Positions 32,851 through 44,965 of a DNA stretch of 64,000 nucleotides are shown here, piece by piece; the stretch's first letter is position 1, and every line of letters starts with the position of its first letter. Origin of the DNA: Isoetes taiwanensis (taxonomy: Eukaryota > Streptophyta > Lycopodiopsida > Isoetales > Isoetaceae); NCBI GenBank assembly GCA_021234155.1, contig JAJEKV010000002.1, forward strand, positions 6,116,025-6,180,024, in the 5' to 3' direction. The position numbers and the translations under genes were made by a program. The notes beneath the pieces are model-generated. The model saw only the letters and a list, made by a program, of their open reading frames with translations, was not told the origin of the DNA and did not search any database.

Positions 32851-35330
32851 CGATTCTTATCTTTTGGAGTCTCTTTTGGGGATAGCGGTAGTAGCTGCAG
32901 CCATGTTATATTGGAAGGGCGGGTCTGGAAACCAAATCCCAAGACAGCCATTCGTGTTTAGTCTTGGACTCCTTTTCAGCCAGCCTTTTGAGGGCAATCC
33001 ATGGAGCCTGCTTTGACCTTGCTCTTTGATACTTGGCTGCTCCATGCAAGGAAAGGACACTAGCTGGATGCTGCATCCAGCTGCGGAGGGTAGCTGAGAA
33101 TTCAGCTGACATGATGGGATCTTGGTGCAGGACTTTTGCTCATAATCATTTTGGAGAAATATAGATTTGTAGCCTCTCTGAGCCCATTCTTTGTAGGTCA
33201 TGTTAAAAGTATTTTACATCAGGAGGCTCCGTGTATAAAACATGGTCTAGCTAAGGGTTGTTGAAAGGTGGGTTTGCTGGAAGTCTTGAAATCTGATTGG
33301 GCAATGAGGCATATCCTTTTGTGAGCCTTTGCATGTTCTTACTGAAGATGGGACCTTTAAATTGCCTCAAGTAAGTATGTGAGACCACTTCTGCTTGCTT
33401 TGATCCATAAAAGGGTTGCGATGCATGCAAGCTCGTGATGTGTTGAGAAACCATTACTTTTGTTTTAGTCAGGTTCTGTGAATATAACAAAATTGCAAAA
33501 AGGTTGTTTTAGAGTTGGCGCTTGCCCAGGTAGGTGTTTGGGAGGTGTAGGTGCATTAGAGTAAAGCAGCCCGGAGGTTGGTGCGTGGCACTCCTCAGCT
33601 ATAGCAGACCGTCCCCTCAAAGCGCTGCTACAAAGCTTTCCAGCTCATCAGCCATATAAACAAAATAGGGTAGGGAGATAAGGTGCAGCCTATTTAACCC
33701 CTATTGCTGCTGATTTCATCCGACCAGCCTCCGGGCACTGATTTTCCCAAGACATTTTCATAAAGCGTCAAAACAGCCCTTATGACTTATTTGCTTGACA
33801 ATCCCAATTCCATGAGTCTATGGAATGAAATACGGTTCTGAGGAGGTTTTTATGAAGAGGAAAAATCCGCGAGAAACAGCAGTACACTTGCGTTTTCACA
33901 TGGCTTTAGCTTCCTCAATGATAGACCTCCAATGTAAATATATGGGTCTATTGTTGAGAATTTCTCCTGAAACCACCCACCGGCAGCCTAAGGAATTTAT
34001 CTCGGCGTATTCCTGATAATCAAGTCTAATAAACTTGCCAGCGCATGACATGTCCAATCATGATGGCGGTAATTGTTTGATTCATTCGGATCACCAGCCT
34101 TAAAATAGGTTTGATATTAATGGTCTATGCTTTGGGAAAACCTGAGCAGATTATCTCATTAAATAAATCTGCCACAATGGTTGCACAAAAGGGTATCCAT
34201 TCATGTACCAGAATTCAGCTTGCAGGTCCTCACAGTCCTTTTGCATACTTGGTATTCCATTTGCTCATAGCAACTACCGGATAAGGAAGTTGAGAAAGAG
34301 CGTTGAGGCCGGGAGGCTACAATCTAAGGTCCAGCTCACGTCCTCGCCCATTTCCCTGCATCAGAGGGTCGTCCCTTGAAGCCTCAAAGTGGAGGTCCCA
34401 CCCACACACTGGGTCGCATACCTAAGAGAAGTGGAGTCCGATTTTTTAAGCCAAAAGGATCTTTTCTACCAAAAATTGTAAAGATTGTTTACTTTCCCAA
34501 TACATCAGGGTTCCAGCATGTCTATTTATATCAGTGCTGTAATAGCCAAGCATTGCATAGCATGCGGATCAGCTTCTTGTAGGCTTTCTTAGTCGCTGTA
34601 ACTGTGGAAGAGCAGGCTGCCATTTCCTCTTTAAGGTGCTTGTGAAGGCTTTTGCATTCTTCATTGTACCAAAGGTTTTGGGGCATTTGTCCGCGTTGTT
34701 TACGAGAGGAGCAAAGCTTGTGTGGAAAGGTGCTTGGAGGCAGGCAGGTGTATGGCAGAAGTGAGCATTTGTGGCGTTTCTTCCCACATTTTTGAAGTAT
34801 ATGAATGTCCCCTGATATAAAACCGGGTGCATGGGACAGGGATCGAGAGTGATCAAACTCAAAACGAAGGTATGGTGGTTCTCGGGGCAAGGCTGTGTCC
34901 AACTTAAAGCATGTTTTGAGGCAAAAGAGGAGAGGAGAATGGTCCACGGTGGGTGGTTGAGATGGGACTGAAAACTTAGCAATTTCCTTTGTCAAGGCTG
35001 GTGACCCCATCAAATAATCCACAACACTATGACCACCGCTTTGAGGATTGCAGGATGTAGTTGGATGAGTTAGGCCACTGCTGCATGCCATTGTAGATGA
35101 CAAGATTGTGCATCTGTCCAAATTCCAACAGAAAGTGCCCATACCTTGTAATCTCCGCATTATAATCAGCTGACTTTCATAGAGTATCTGTTTCGGCAGG
35201 AGATAAAGATGGGAGCACACCAATTGAACTTGGGCATTCTTCCATTAAAATCCCCTAGGAGCAGGATTTTGCCTTGCTTTGAGAATTCAGCAATATCATC
35301 AAATAAGTGATTTCTGGTAAACATTTATCG
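32850..35330 (-). mobile_element. Decayed minus-strand LINE (endonuclease and reverse transcriptase)
   Basis: Read on the minus strand from high to low coordinates, the endonuclease motif LLLGDFNGRMP lies near 35250. Then come GHSVVDYLMGS and DHSPLLF (34900-35040), the WYNEECK linker (near 34670), the reverse transcriptase finger PIFKAGDPNE..NYR (34078-34108), TLYENVLGK and a GCTLSP-like block (33660-33790), and NLTKTKVM..YLRQFKGPIFS (33320-33480). The order is that of a LINE ORF2. The region where YADD should be is degraded, and stops and frameshifts are frequent, so the copy is dead. The largest surviving frame is 34531-35223. No (TATTC)n tail is found at its low-coordinate end. Confidence 0.85.
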
Positions 35331-35468
35331 TTGTAAGGATTTGACTTCTCGTAACACATGCATGAAGTCCTGTCTAGGTGATTGTGACCATTTGGAACAG
35401 AGATTAGCTATACGATATGTTTCATTACCACATCAAGCTAATTTTTAATTTTTCTGTGCACTTTCCAG

Positions 35469-37038
35469 CCTACTTGGACTTGTGGTAGCAACCAGTGCTG
35501 GCACAGGGTTAGCCATCATAAACAACATTGCACAGGTAACCTTTATGAAAGTGCAGCTTGTTATGTTACTCAAGTTAGCTCTTTGCTTGTCGTGTTGGTA
35601 TGCTTGGCAGTTGATGATCAGTTGTAAATTCTAGAGGGAGCCAAAAAAAGGGCTCAAATTTACTTTTGAGCAACCAAGTGTTTCCAAAATTTACAAGAAT
35701 TGTAATTCAAAACGGAAAAGAAAAAGGAACTCCGTCTTAATTCTTGTTTTTAAGTTGTCAGATATTTCCATTTTTTTTAACTGTTGCCCTCCCGCTCTTC
35801 AATTAGCAGTCTCTCTTGCTTTTGTCGCATTTTTCCTTCAGGGGTTTTATGCTCATTTGCTTTGTGGTGGGATGTTGGAACAGTTATCACAGAAAGAGAG
35901 CAATTGCGAACAAGACAATGCACCATTTTAACTCTAATGAAACGTTTTTAAGAATTACTTCTACAATGACCCTCTTCATACTCTTAGGAAACATCTTTAA
36001 GAAAATCTATGCTGGCCTCAAGACAGAGTCACGGATATGTATGAAACAGATTTAATAACGTCTATGGGACGCCCTTAGGGTCTATGAGACCAACTAGATA
36101 CATCGGGAAGCAACCTTTCATGGTGAAAGTGCCAGGTAGATTTAGCAAGTAATAAACAAAAAAAAAACATAGTAATAAAGCTTAGGACTGCATCCTAACT
36201 GGTTCTGTAATGTCCCAGGCAAAGTTTTCTTCATGCAGTTGCATAGCAGCAGGGTAATGGCATGGGAAGCCATTCTTGCTGCCCCATGACCTGCAGAATC
36301 CCTGGGGGCTAGCTGGCGGCTCCTGATTCTGCCGGAATCATGAAACATGCCCCAGGCCTGGCGATCAAGAGTAAAGGACAGACTGGTTACACCACGGGTT
36401 TTGGAGGGCGATTTGTCATTCTTGACAAGAATGGTTTGAAGAAGATGCAAGAACGGTGATCCACTTACCTTGACGTATAGTACTAGAATGCTCAAGATCC
36501 CTTTGTCTGCAAGTGGCAGTCTTTTTGACCAAAGAGGGCTTCAAGGCAGAGTGAGAGACAATTATTCGAAAAGAAAATGCTGTCATAACATAAGATTGAC
36601 GATACTGCCTAAAGGCTGACTGAATAGTTTGAGCCTTTAGAAACTACACATATCCGGCTCCGGGCCTGGGGCGTTAATGAGAGTAAAAGGCTTCCATGCT
36701 GCAGCACTGAAATTATCATTTGCTTAGTCAATTTTAAGTGCCAATGGCAGTTGACATTCAGAATCACGAAGTCTATTGGGATATGTCCAATATCTCCGGT
36801 GATGGGTTCTGAAACCCAGTGGACATTCATTATCCTCCTTTTTTTTCAAAATGTCTTGAATGGTGTCAAAACTTAATCCTTCTATCAATATGTTAATCAC
36901 AATGCATATCTATTCTTTATGCAGATTCGAAAGGCATTACTGAGTGGTGGTACGTATATATATGTGGGCTTGATCAGTGTTTGGAATTGCTTTGGATGCC
37001 TACTTGCAGGGTTTGTTACATCAAACTTCATTTGTTAG
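35469..37038 (+). pseudogene. Nodulin-like / NFD4-type MFS transporter fragment, two exons
   Basis: Exon 35469-35535 (acceptor TTTCCAG, donor GTAACC) reads LLGLVVATSAGTGLAIINNIAQ in pieces. Exon 36925-37038 (acceptor TTATGCAG) reads IRKALLSGG, then YIYVGLISVWNCFGCLLAGF, and stops at 37038. Joined in phase 0 they match the start of the C-terminal half of plant nodulin-like MFS proteins: a GSGLTxIxNxxQI helix, then a FVSLxSIWNFxGRxxxGF helix. Both would be membrane helices. Upstream exons are not visible, and the flank is occupied by the minus-strand LINE, so this looks like a gene remnant. The 1.39 kb between the exons holds no recognised feature. Confidence 0.5.
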
Positions 37039-37096
37039 GAGCTTAGACATGTCCCTATAGATATACTTAGCCGTACATCATCTGGTCAAAATTTTG

Positions 37097-37128
37097 ACGT
37101 TGAATCAGGTTCAGGTTCAGGTTCAGGT
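37097..37128 (+). repeat. Short CAGGTT hexamer repeat
   Basis: Four near-perfect TCAGGT units lie downstream of the transporter fragment. Confidence 0.6.
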
Positions 37129-37278
37129 TGACAACCTGCTAGTGAAAGAAAATTTGTACGACTTATTCCCTCACATATCAGCGTGGTACTCAAATCTTTA
37201 GATTGAGAAGGCTAAAGCAGAGTACCACAAAGCATTTGAAGCGTTCAACTAAGTCAAGGAGGAGATAAAAGGCTATAC

Positions 37279-37384
37279 AGGCGCAGGTACCCACTGGTTA
37301 ATTAGCGTCAATAATCTAAAATTGTGGATTTAGGCGCAGGTACCCACTGGTTAATTAGCGCCAATAATCTAAAATCGTGGATGA
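37279..37384 (+). repeat. Tandem duplication of 53 bp
   Basis: Two units (37279-37331, 37332-37384) start AGGCGCAGGTACCCACTGG and differ at only a few positions. 37385-39228 holds no gene or repeat that I can recognise; it is AT-rich. Confidence 0.85.
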
Positions 37385-39228
37385 TTCATCGTAACGCTGT
37401 TGAGTTGTAGATGAACAGCTTCAAACGGGACTTATTGGTCTTTCTATAGACATATTCACGGCAACATTGAGTCATCTGACCTGAAAAAGTCATTTCTATT
37501 TTCATCTTCAAAAAGACTATAGCTTTGCAAGTTGCATGCAATTTCTTGTGGTTTTTTTGATTAAGTTCATTTAAATACACAAGGCTTTAGCCTTTGGATG
37601 TTAGAGCATGGAATTTGGTCAAGGGGAAAATCTCTTTATGTTATTTTCTTCCATGCAACAAATTTTCCTATAAGATCCTGCTTATTTTTTTCGCAAATGC
37701 CTCAACATGAAAAGCCTTAAAATGAATTGTGGCTTGAAGGCAACTCTTCTAAGAATCATCACTATTTCCCTCTTGTATATGTTGTTTATGATGATGTTTA
37801 TGGAGTTTGGCTATTATTGATGTTGGCGATGAAAGCAAACTTGAAAGCAAACTGTAAGACCAAATGAAAGTGAACAAGATTTTAAATTGAGATAATAGTC
37901 ACTCAAATATCACATAGAAACATTTTCTTAGAACATATAAAATAAAAATTCTTAGAACATATAAAACAAAAAAACACTCATAGGAAACACATGGATGCAA
38001 AGAAAATGGTTTCTCCAAGAAAGTCTTATTGAAAAATGTGTAATCTCTTGACTAAGCATAGCTGAAGTTACACATTCACTAAAATGGGGGGCCACTATCT
38101 ATCTGCATCATCCAAACAATATTCGTATTCTCATTTTGCTATTTGCATACATGCTATCCAGCCAAATATTATTCTTATTCTCATTTAGGCAATTGGGCAA
38201 AAAGTAAGGAGGAAGGCAGTTTGAAAACATTAGATATTAGACCATGTATGTCGAGATATTATACGCTCTTCATCAACTTGACAAACAAGATACCTAAACT
38301 TATTGCAAGAGGCATGAAATAGATAAATTACAAGGAAATTGATAGATCTATGATCAACCATGATAAGTAAACCCTCCTGCATTTTTTTCACTTCTAACTC
38401 ATTCTCATACACTCTTTTTCCGTTGCGCACCTCCTCCGTCCTACATTTTGCCCCAAGCCTGCCTTGTCGATAGTTTATTCTGGTTTAACTTTTAGTTATT
38501 TTGCTTTTAACTTGACAAATTTAGCTAGTATTTTTCAGTTTAAAAAGTTTACTATTTCATAACGAAATTTCTTAACTATAAGCTAACTTAAATACTGTTG
38601 CAAATATAATTTTTGTTAAATACTGGAATAACTTAACTGCAAGTGTGAATGGTACCATTACTTTTTAACACCTTGTCATCTAACGTCATTATTCAAGATC
38701 TAACCCACCTAGTCCCCATGTTTTTATTACATGTTTATCTGCCCCTCTCTCTTGGATTTGAAAACTAAACACAATTTCTTTGATTCCATAATGTTACCAC
38801 ATACTAGGTAACACCTTCAAGATTTCTTTAATATTTTGGCATACCATTGATGACTATACCCTGGCCTTGAATAATTTGAATGCTTCATCTAGCATCCCCT
38901 TCAAGTATGGTGGAGGATATCTGACTTCAAGGCTCTTGTTTGAACTATGTTTTGCTAATAAGCTTCTTAGAAAAGGTCCTACAAAGAACTCCATTTAAAT
39001 CGAAGACAAATATCTTGTTATAAGAAGGTGGACAATTGAAAGATTCAAACCCGAGATAAATAAGGACATGAATCACGCATGCAATATTTCATGCATGCCT
39101 GGCGTGATTTCAACTACTTGTTTTTCATGCCAAGCGTGGATTCCTTCCTTAAAGCAATTCACGTCAAACATGAATTTCTAAAAGCTGCATTTAAGAATTC
39201 CTGCTTATGTGAATTCCCCTATGGCTAG

Positions 39229-39860
39229 GTTAACCACTTAGGTCCCCTTGGCCAGATTAAGCACAAGTCTTCTTGGCCAGATTAACCACTACCTAGCTAT
39301 AACCAGATTAACCACTAAGTCCCCTTGGCTTGATTAACCACTTAGGTCCCTTGGCACAGCAACCACTAGGTCCCCTTGAAGCACAGATATTCATTGCCCA
39401 CCTATAGTAGATTAATCCACTTTGCCACCTATGGCTAGATTAACCACTAAGTCTACATATTGCCCGAGATTAACCACACTAAGTCCCTTGGCGGAATTAA
39501 CCTAGGGTCCCATAGCGCTTGAGGTTAACCGCTACATCTTCTTGGCGGATTAATGACTACCCACCTAGCGGCCGGATTAACCTGCTTAAGCCTCCTATAG
39601 CAGGATTATCCCACTATATTATCTATGCGCCTTGACCATGGCCAAGCGCTAAATTAAATGTATGGCCATATTAACCACTATTTCCCCTTGGCCAGATTAA
39701 CCACTAAGTGCCCTTGGCCAGATTAACCACTAGGCCCCATTGGCCAAATTAACCACTAGATACCTTTGCTGCAAGGTAGCCACTGCAAATATGGCAGTTA
39801 GCTTCTACCATCTGGCAGTTAACCACTAAGTCAACCTATGGACCACTAAGTCCCCTTTAT
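39229..39860 (+). repeat. 26 bp minisatellite
   Basis: This is a degenerate tandem array with consensus close to GATTAACCACTAAGTCCCCT plus TGGCCA. It has more than fifteen recognisable units. The best units are at 39670-39760; the middle is broken by insertions. Confidence 0.8.
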
Positions 39861-40788
39861 TGGTCCTAGAGGAAAATAGTTGCAATCAATCTCCTAAAGT
39901 AAGAAGAAAGAAAGAAGTTTTTGAGAGTACTTAAAGATTGTTGAGATGCATTCCTGGTATTTGCTATTCTACACTCTAAAATTTGGTATCTTGAGGCTAG
40001 CATCCACTTCTGAAAGCAATGCAATTGTGGGCGTTGTGGCAGCTCATATATGAAAATTGGAGGTGATGGAATGCTCACTCTGCTCCAGTTGTGCCACAAG
40101 ACTATTAATTAAGAAGAGAGACATGAATGTGCCTCGATAAAGTAAATACATAATTTAATCTCACATTAGAATAGGGACCTTGACTTGATATGAATTGATC
40201 CTTTCTCTGGTCATGGAATGCCAAACATGAAGTCAGCACATCTCAACATGCACAAATACAGGAATGAAGTTACTATTGGTACTCAATGCACCAAGAAATT
40301 GGGAGAGCCATATTGAAAAGCAATAGGCAATCCTAAAACACATTTATCCTTTAACTTTATATAAAGGCGAGGCAGTGTATACGGCTAATGGCGCATTTGC
40401 GCATCACCTTATGTGAAAATTCTTTGAGGAATAAGATAGCCTGAGCGCAATCATCGCATGGTGCGGTTGCAGAAAAATGGGTTTCTTGAGACAAGTTCAA
40501 AAGCGCACATTCGTTATAAGAAGTTGATTGGCGAGTACAGTTGGATCACGCGACCACATGGGGATCCACAACATGCCCACTCTTCCGTAAGTAATTGCTT
40601 CAAAGCGGTCAAAGAGGCTTTAGAATTCCATGGGAAAGAACATATTCAAGAGGAAAAGGACAACTGAGATGAGCATATTAGGAATACACAAGAAATAGAT
40701 AAAAAGGATTAGGGGCGGTGAGTTTTTAGGCAACTATCAAAACAGGCCCTCACACCGGTGATTGCAAAATATGTATAGGAAAATATAT
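39861..40788. other. Unassigned 0.9 kb
   Basis: Small frames are present (for example 40458-40667) but have no recognisable motif. Confidence 0.4.
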
Positions 40789-40880
40789 ATGTAATAACCT
40801 TATATATATACATATATATATATATATATAACAAAATATATATATATATAACCAGCAAAACCTTATATATATATATATAT

Positions 40881-40922
<42 letters not shown>
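40789..40922 (+). repeat. (TA)n microsatellite
   Basis: The tract is nearly pure alternating T and A with a few interruptions. It is followed at 40931 by TTTGTACTATG, the same junction found after the (TA)n tract at 56364-56473 and near 61246. Confidence 0.9.
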
Positions 40923-40924
<2 letters not shown>

Positions 40925-41140
40925 AAGTGATTTGTACTATGAAGGACATGAAGTGGAAGGCCGGCCGCGAGGGTGTGTGCAGTTATCGAGAAGTGTGTAG
41001 TTCATATAGTATCTGATGCGAGGAAATTCAAAAATTAAGATATGAAGTTCTAAAGTTGAGACTAGCCAAGAAATGTAACGTTTGGGACTAAATTCTTTAA
41101 AATTCTCTCTAATTTCCATAGATTCCCTAAGATTCCATGA

Positions 41141-42190
41141 TTTGTTATATGATTCCATTGTTGTACATATCCAAAGATCTTTCGCTAATATACTATTGCA
41201 AGCATATCCTTTTTTCTCTTCTTGACATTGGCATGTTCCTAGACAATCTTGATAACAATGTGCGGGGAAGCCAACATTATCCAAAATCACGTGCACTCAT
41301 GTATTTCATTAACAAATTACAGGAGGTTCACTTTAAATTACAACAAAGTTTCCATTGCACAAGTGAATGAAGGAAGGTACCTGATCATATCACCCAGGTG
41401 TAAGCTTCAATCAAGCAGAATTTTTCAATCTATCATTTGTTATATGGTTCCATCGTTGTACATATCCAAAGATCTTTCGCTAATATACTATTGCAGCATA
41501 AAAGTGCTAAGTTGTGGCAAAGTGCAAAAGTGCTAGGATGGGTAGCACGTATTGGAAATGGATATATGTTGGAGATGGATAATCTTTCCCCTTTTTTTCT
41601 TCTTGACATTGGCATGTTCCTAGACAAACTTATAACAATGTGCGAGGAAGCCAACATTATCCAAAATCACATGCACTCATGTATTTCATTATCAAATTAC
41701 AGGAGGTTCACTTTAAATTACAACAAAGTTTCCATTGCACAAGTGAATGAAGGTACACAAACATATCACCAAGTTGTAAACTCAATCCAGGCAGAATTTT
41801 CAATCTATCATTTGTTATATGGTTCCATTGTTGTACATATTCAAAGATCTTTCGTCATTTGTGATATGGTTTTCGGTTTAGGGGATGGGCGATGAGGGGT
41901 TTAACCTGAGGCAAAGTGCAAATGTGATAGGTTGGGGTACATATGTTGGAGTACTGCGTATGTTGGAAATGGATATATGTTGGAGATGGATAATCTTTCC
42001 CTTTTTTTTCTTTTGACATTGGCATGTTCTAGACAATCTTGATAATAATGTGCGGGAAGCCAACATTATCAAAAATCAAGTGCACTCCATGTATTTTCTG
42101 TTAACAAATTACGAGGAGGTTCACTTTAAATTAACTTTCAAAGTTTCCATTGCTCAAGTGAATGAAAGGTGAGAAAATCATATCACCGAG
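41141..42190 (+). repeat. Three-unit tandem repeat (~295-375 bp)
   Basis: The units share TGTTATATGGTTCCATTGTTG, TCTTGACATTGGCATG, GAAGCCAACATTATC and GGAGGTTCACTTTAAA. Starts are near 41141, 41436 and 41811. The first unit lacks an ~80 bp segment (GGATATATGTTGGAGATGG). The third becomes indel-rich after about 41880. Frames inside (for example 41437-41895) are by-products of the repeat. Confidence 0.85.
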
Positions 42191-44569
42191 GTGTAAGCTC
42201 AATCAAGAATTCAATGAAAATGTAGATAGGGTACATATGTATTTGAAAAGTATGTTTACTACTGAGTAGTTCACACGGATCACTTGAGGAGGAAGCCTAA
42301 GGAACTCTTTAGGTGATACACTCCAAATCTTTGCCCATTTCAATTGTCACCTTTTGATCCGGTGCCGCGATGGCTTGACTTTCCTTCTACTCAAAAGTAG
42401 GGAATATCCTTGAACTATGGCATTGCAAACATATTTTGCCAAGAGTTCCGCAATCGCGTTTGCCCAATTCATGGGGGCATTAGTACTCAAAGCGTGGGCG
42501 CAAAGCGAGGCATTTCGTCAAAAGTAATGAAAACAAATAGACAAATTCTTTCAACAATCTTTCAATTTATACCTCATTTCATGGTTTCCAGCCGGGCGAA
42601 GGCTTACGCCAAAATGTAGCTCAAGCGGTGGGCGCTGAAAAAATCTTGAACGAACCAAAAATCGGCGGCTGAGGCCCAGCCGTGGGGAATGTTAGTGGTT
42701 CTTCCTCTTTTTCTCAAATTTTTCGTTTTTGCGTCCGGTTAAGCTTACGCACAAGAAACCGCGAGTAAGGTCGAGGGGTGAATTCTGCCTAAAGAAAAGT
42801 GACTGCGAAGTAATCTGGGGGCAAAGAAAGAAAAAGAAGAAAAACCATCATGCATTAGAGAAAACACAAGCACAAGCATTGACACGGTATGCCTTATCAT
42901 GCGGCATCAGCAGCTTACATGGGGAAAGTAGTCGAGTGAAAAAGCCTTAAGAGTGCACGTAGAAAGCGACCCATTTTGGCTAAAATATAAGGAGGCATAA
43001 TTTGAAGAATGCATGATCTCAATCATAAAAGAGTATTTTTCCAAAACTTTTGAAAGATCCCTTTGAAAGCATACCTTAAGATTGTATTAGAAAGTAAAAT
43101 CTATTGAGGAAGGAAGAATAAAGAACTAGCCCAGCATACGAGGCCATGCACCCAGCAGCATTGCCATAAAGCATCACGGCCTCGCAGGGGAACACGCGGA
43201 CACTGTTGCTATTGAGGCGGTATGCACGAAGATAAAGCTGCATAAAAAATTGTTTTGGTATCAAAAGATTGATTCAGTACTTAGAAAGCAAAGGGGCTAC
43301 GTTCCATGTTCATCTCATCAAAAGGAGATATAGTCACGAAGAAGCATTCAAGTTACCTTGACTATATGGCGTGCATTTTATAAAATCTTTGGGCACCCGC
43401 GATTTTTCCATTTAAAATGGAGCGGTGAGATCCTTCTTAGGCGATCTCACAGCGTCCTTCATACTGTTCTGAGTCCCATCACGAAGCGGATTACTTAATG
43501 CCGAGAAAAAGCTTGGATAAGAAGGATCCAATTCATCAATAATGCCAATCACTACCTTCGGCATAGATTGGCATAGATTACGCTCACAATATAGTTTGAT
43601 CCTTCTCCACAAGCTTGACTCACGGTTTTCTCAATATGCACGCCTTTTGAAACATTGGCCCGGTTGTGATGATACTTAAAGATTTTCTTGGTAAGTTTAC
43701 CGAATAGCGAGCAAATATTTACACACTCTCATTTGTTATATGCTGCTTGCAAATCCGTTGAGAACATGGTTGTGCCTCTATGAGAAAGGAAATTGTCATC
43801 TTGCGTCTTTGCTAAATAGGTAAGCATAGAGCATAGATAGGTCTGTTTGCATTGTACCGCGTTAAAATCGTCAGGGCTTTTTGTGATTGAGTAAAAACAT
43901 GGCAAAATCGACATGTTAGTTAGTTAAACCTTAAAATCTGGTGGAAGCATTTCTTATCTGCGGCATACCTTGTTTTATCGAAATCCTACGAGGTCCAAGA
44001 GCTTGGGTTTACGTAGCTTCACCATCCGTGAATCCTTAAAAATCTATGCGAGAATCCTCTTCCATTATCACCATATAAACCTCGGAACTTGGCAAGGGTT
44101 TTGAGAAAGGTTACCGCGTGCAAAAATATCCCGAGAATATATCACGGCATCCACATCCCTTGGCCTACGAATTTCACCAGGGAATGGATTGAATTCTCTT
44201 TGATACGCCTGTGCAAAGGGAACTTCGACTGGAAAGAATATGCGTCAAGCTGGCACAACCCCTCAAGATCGCGTGGACAAATCGCGTGTCATTTGCTCGG
44301 TCTCGGCATCAGAGAATAAATAATATTTTCCTGAACAATGCTTGGTATCACGATTGTTATAGTAGCAAAATTAGGTGTTCATAGCATCTCGGACACTTCA
44401 AAGCATTTGGGGTCCGGCTTGTGGCTTGATCCTCCAACGACCTTACTTGGCACTGGCGCAACCCAGCGGTCGGAGTCCCCTTCATGCGAGGAATTGTTCT
44501 CAGGAAGTTTTAGATTACTCTTGCGCATGATAAGGTCAGAGCGTTTGAAACCTTTTTATGAGTGTGGTG
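42191..44569. other. Unassigned 2.4 kb
   Basis: I recognise no gene. The sequence shows the frequent small insertions seen elsewhere in low-confidence stretches, so short exons could be hidden. Confidence 0.35.
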
Positions 44570-44880
44570 CCACCTCACCCTCCTATTAATAAATAAATAG
44601 CGCCACCTCATCCCATAACATTAATGCACCACAAAAACTTTTACTTTTTTATTTGAGCAACCAATCCCACTATGCCACCTAGTGGTCCTAAATATCCCCA
44701 TAGTGGTAGCATTTCATAGCACCTTCCTAGCCCAACCCTAAAATTGAGGGCCAAAATTCAAAAAGCCCCGCCCCATAATCAGCGGTTCGGGCATGTAGTT
44801 GCATGCCCCCATAAAATGCCCCCCATAGAGATCGGCCGGCGAGAATTATGCCACCTCTTTTCTTTAAGTGAGCAGTAGAG
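44570..44880 (+). repeat. Dispersed repeat, copy A
   Basis: GCCACCTCAT..CCATTACATTAATGCA, then ACTTTT..TATTTGAGCAACCAATC, then GGTC.TAAATATCCCCATA and GCATGCCCCCAT also occur in the same order at 60700-61010. The function is unknown. Confidence 0.7.
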
Positions 44881-44965
44881 ATTAACACCTAAATATAACA
44901 CGATTCATGATGACCCGACATGTGATATGCGATATATATATATTAATGATATATATATATACTTA

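Noticed and set aside
34569-34982. Minus-strand 137-codon frame as a host gene
   Set aside because: Shadow frame within the LINE endonuclease region at 34531-35223.
41437-41895. 152-codon plus-strand frame as a gene
   Set aside because: It spans the tandem repeat units, has no known motif, and equivalent frames in the sister units are broken.
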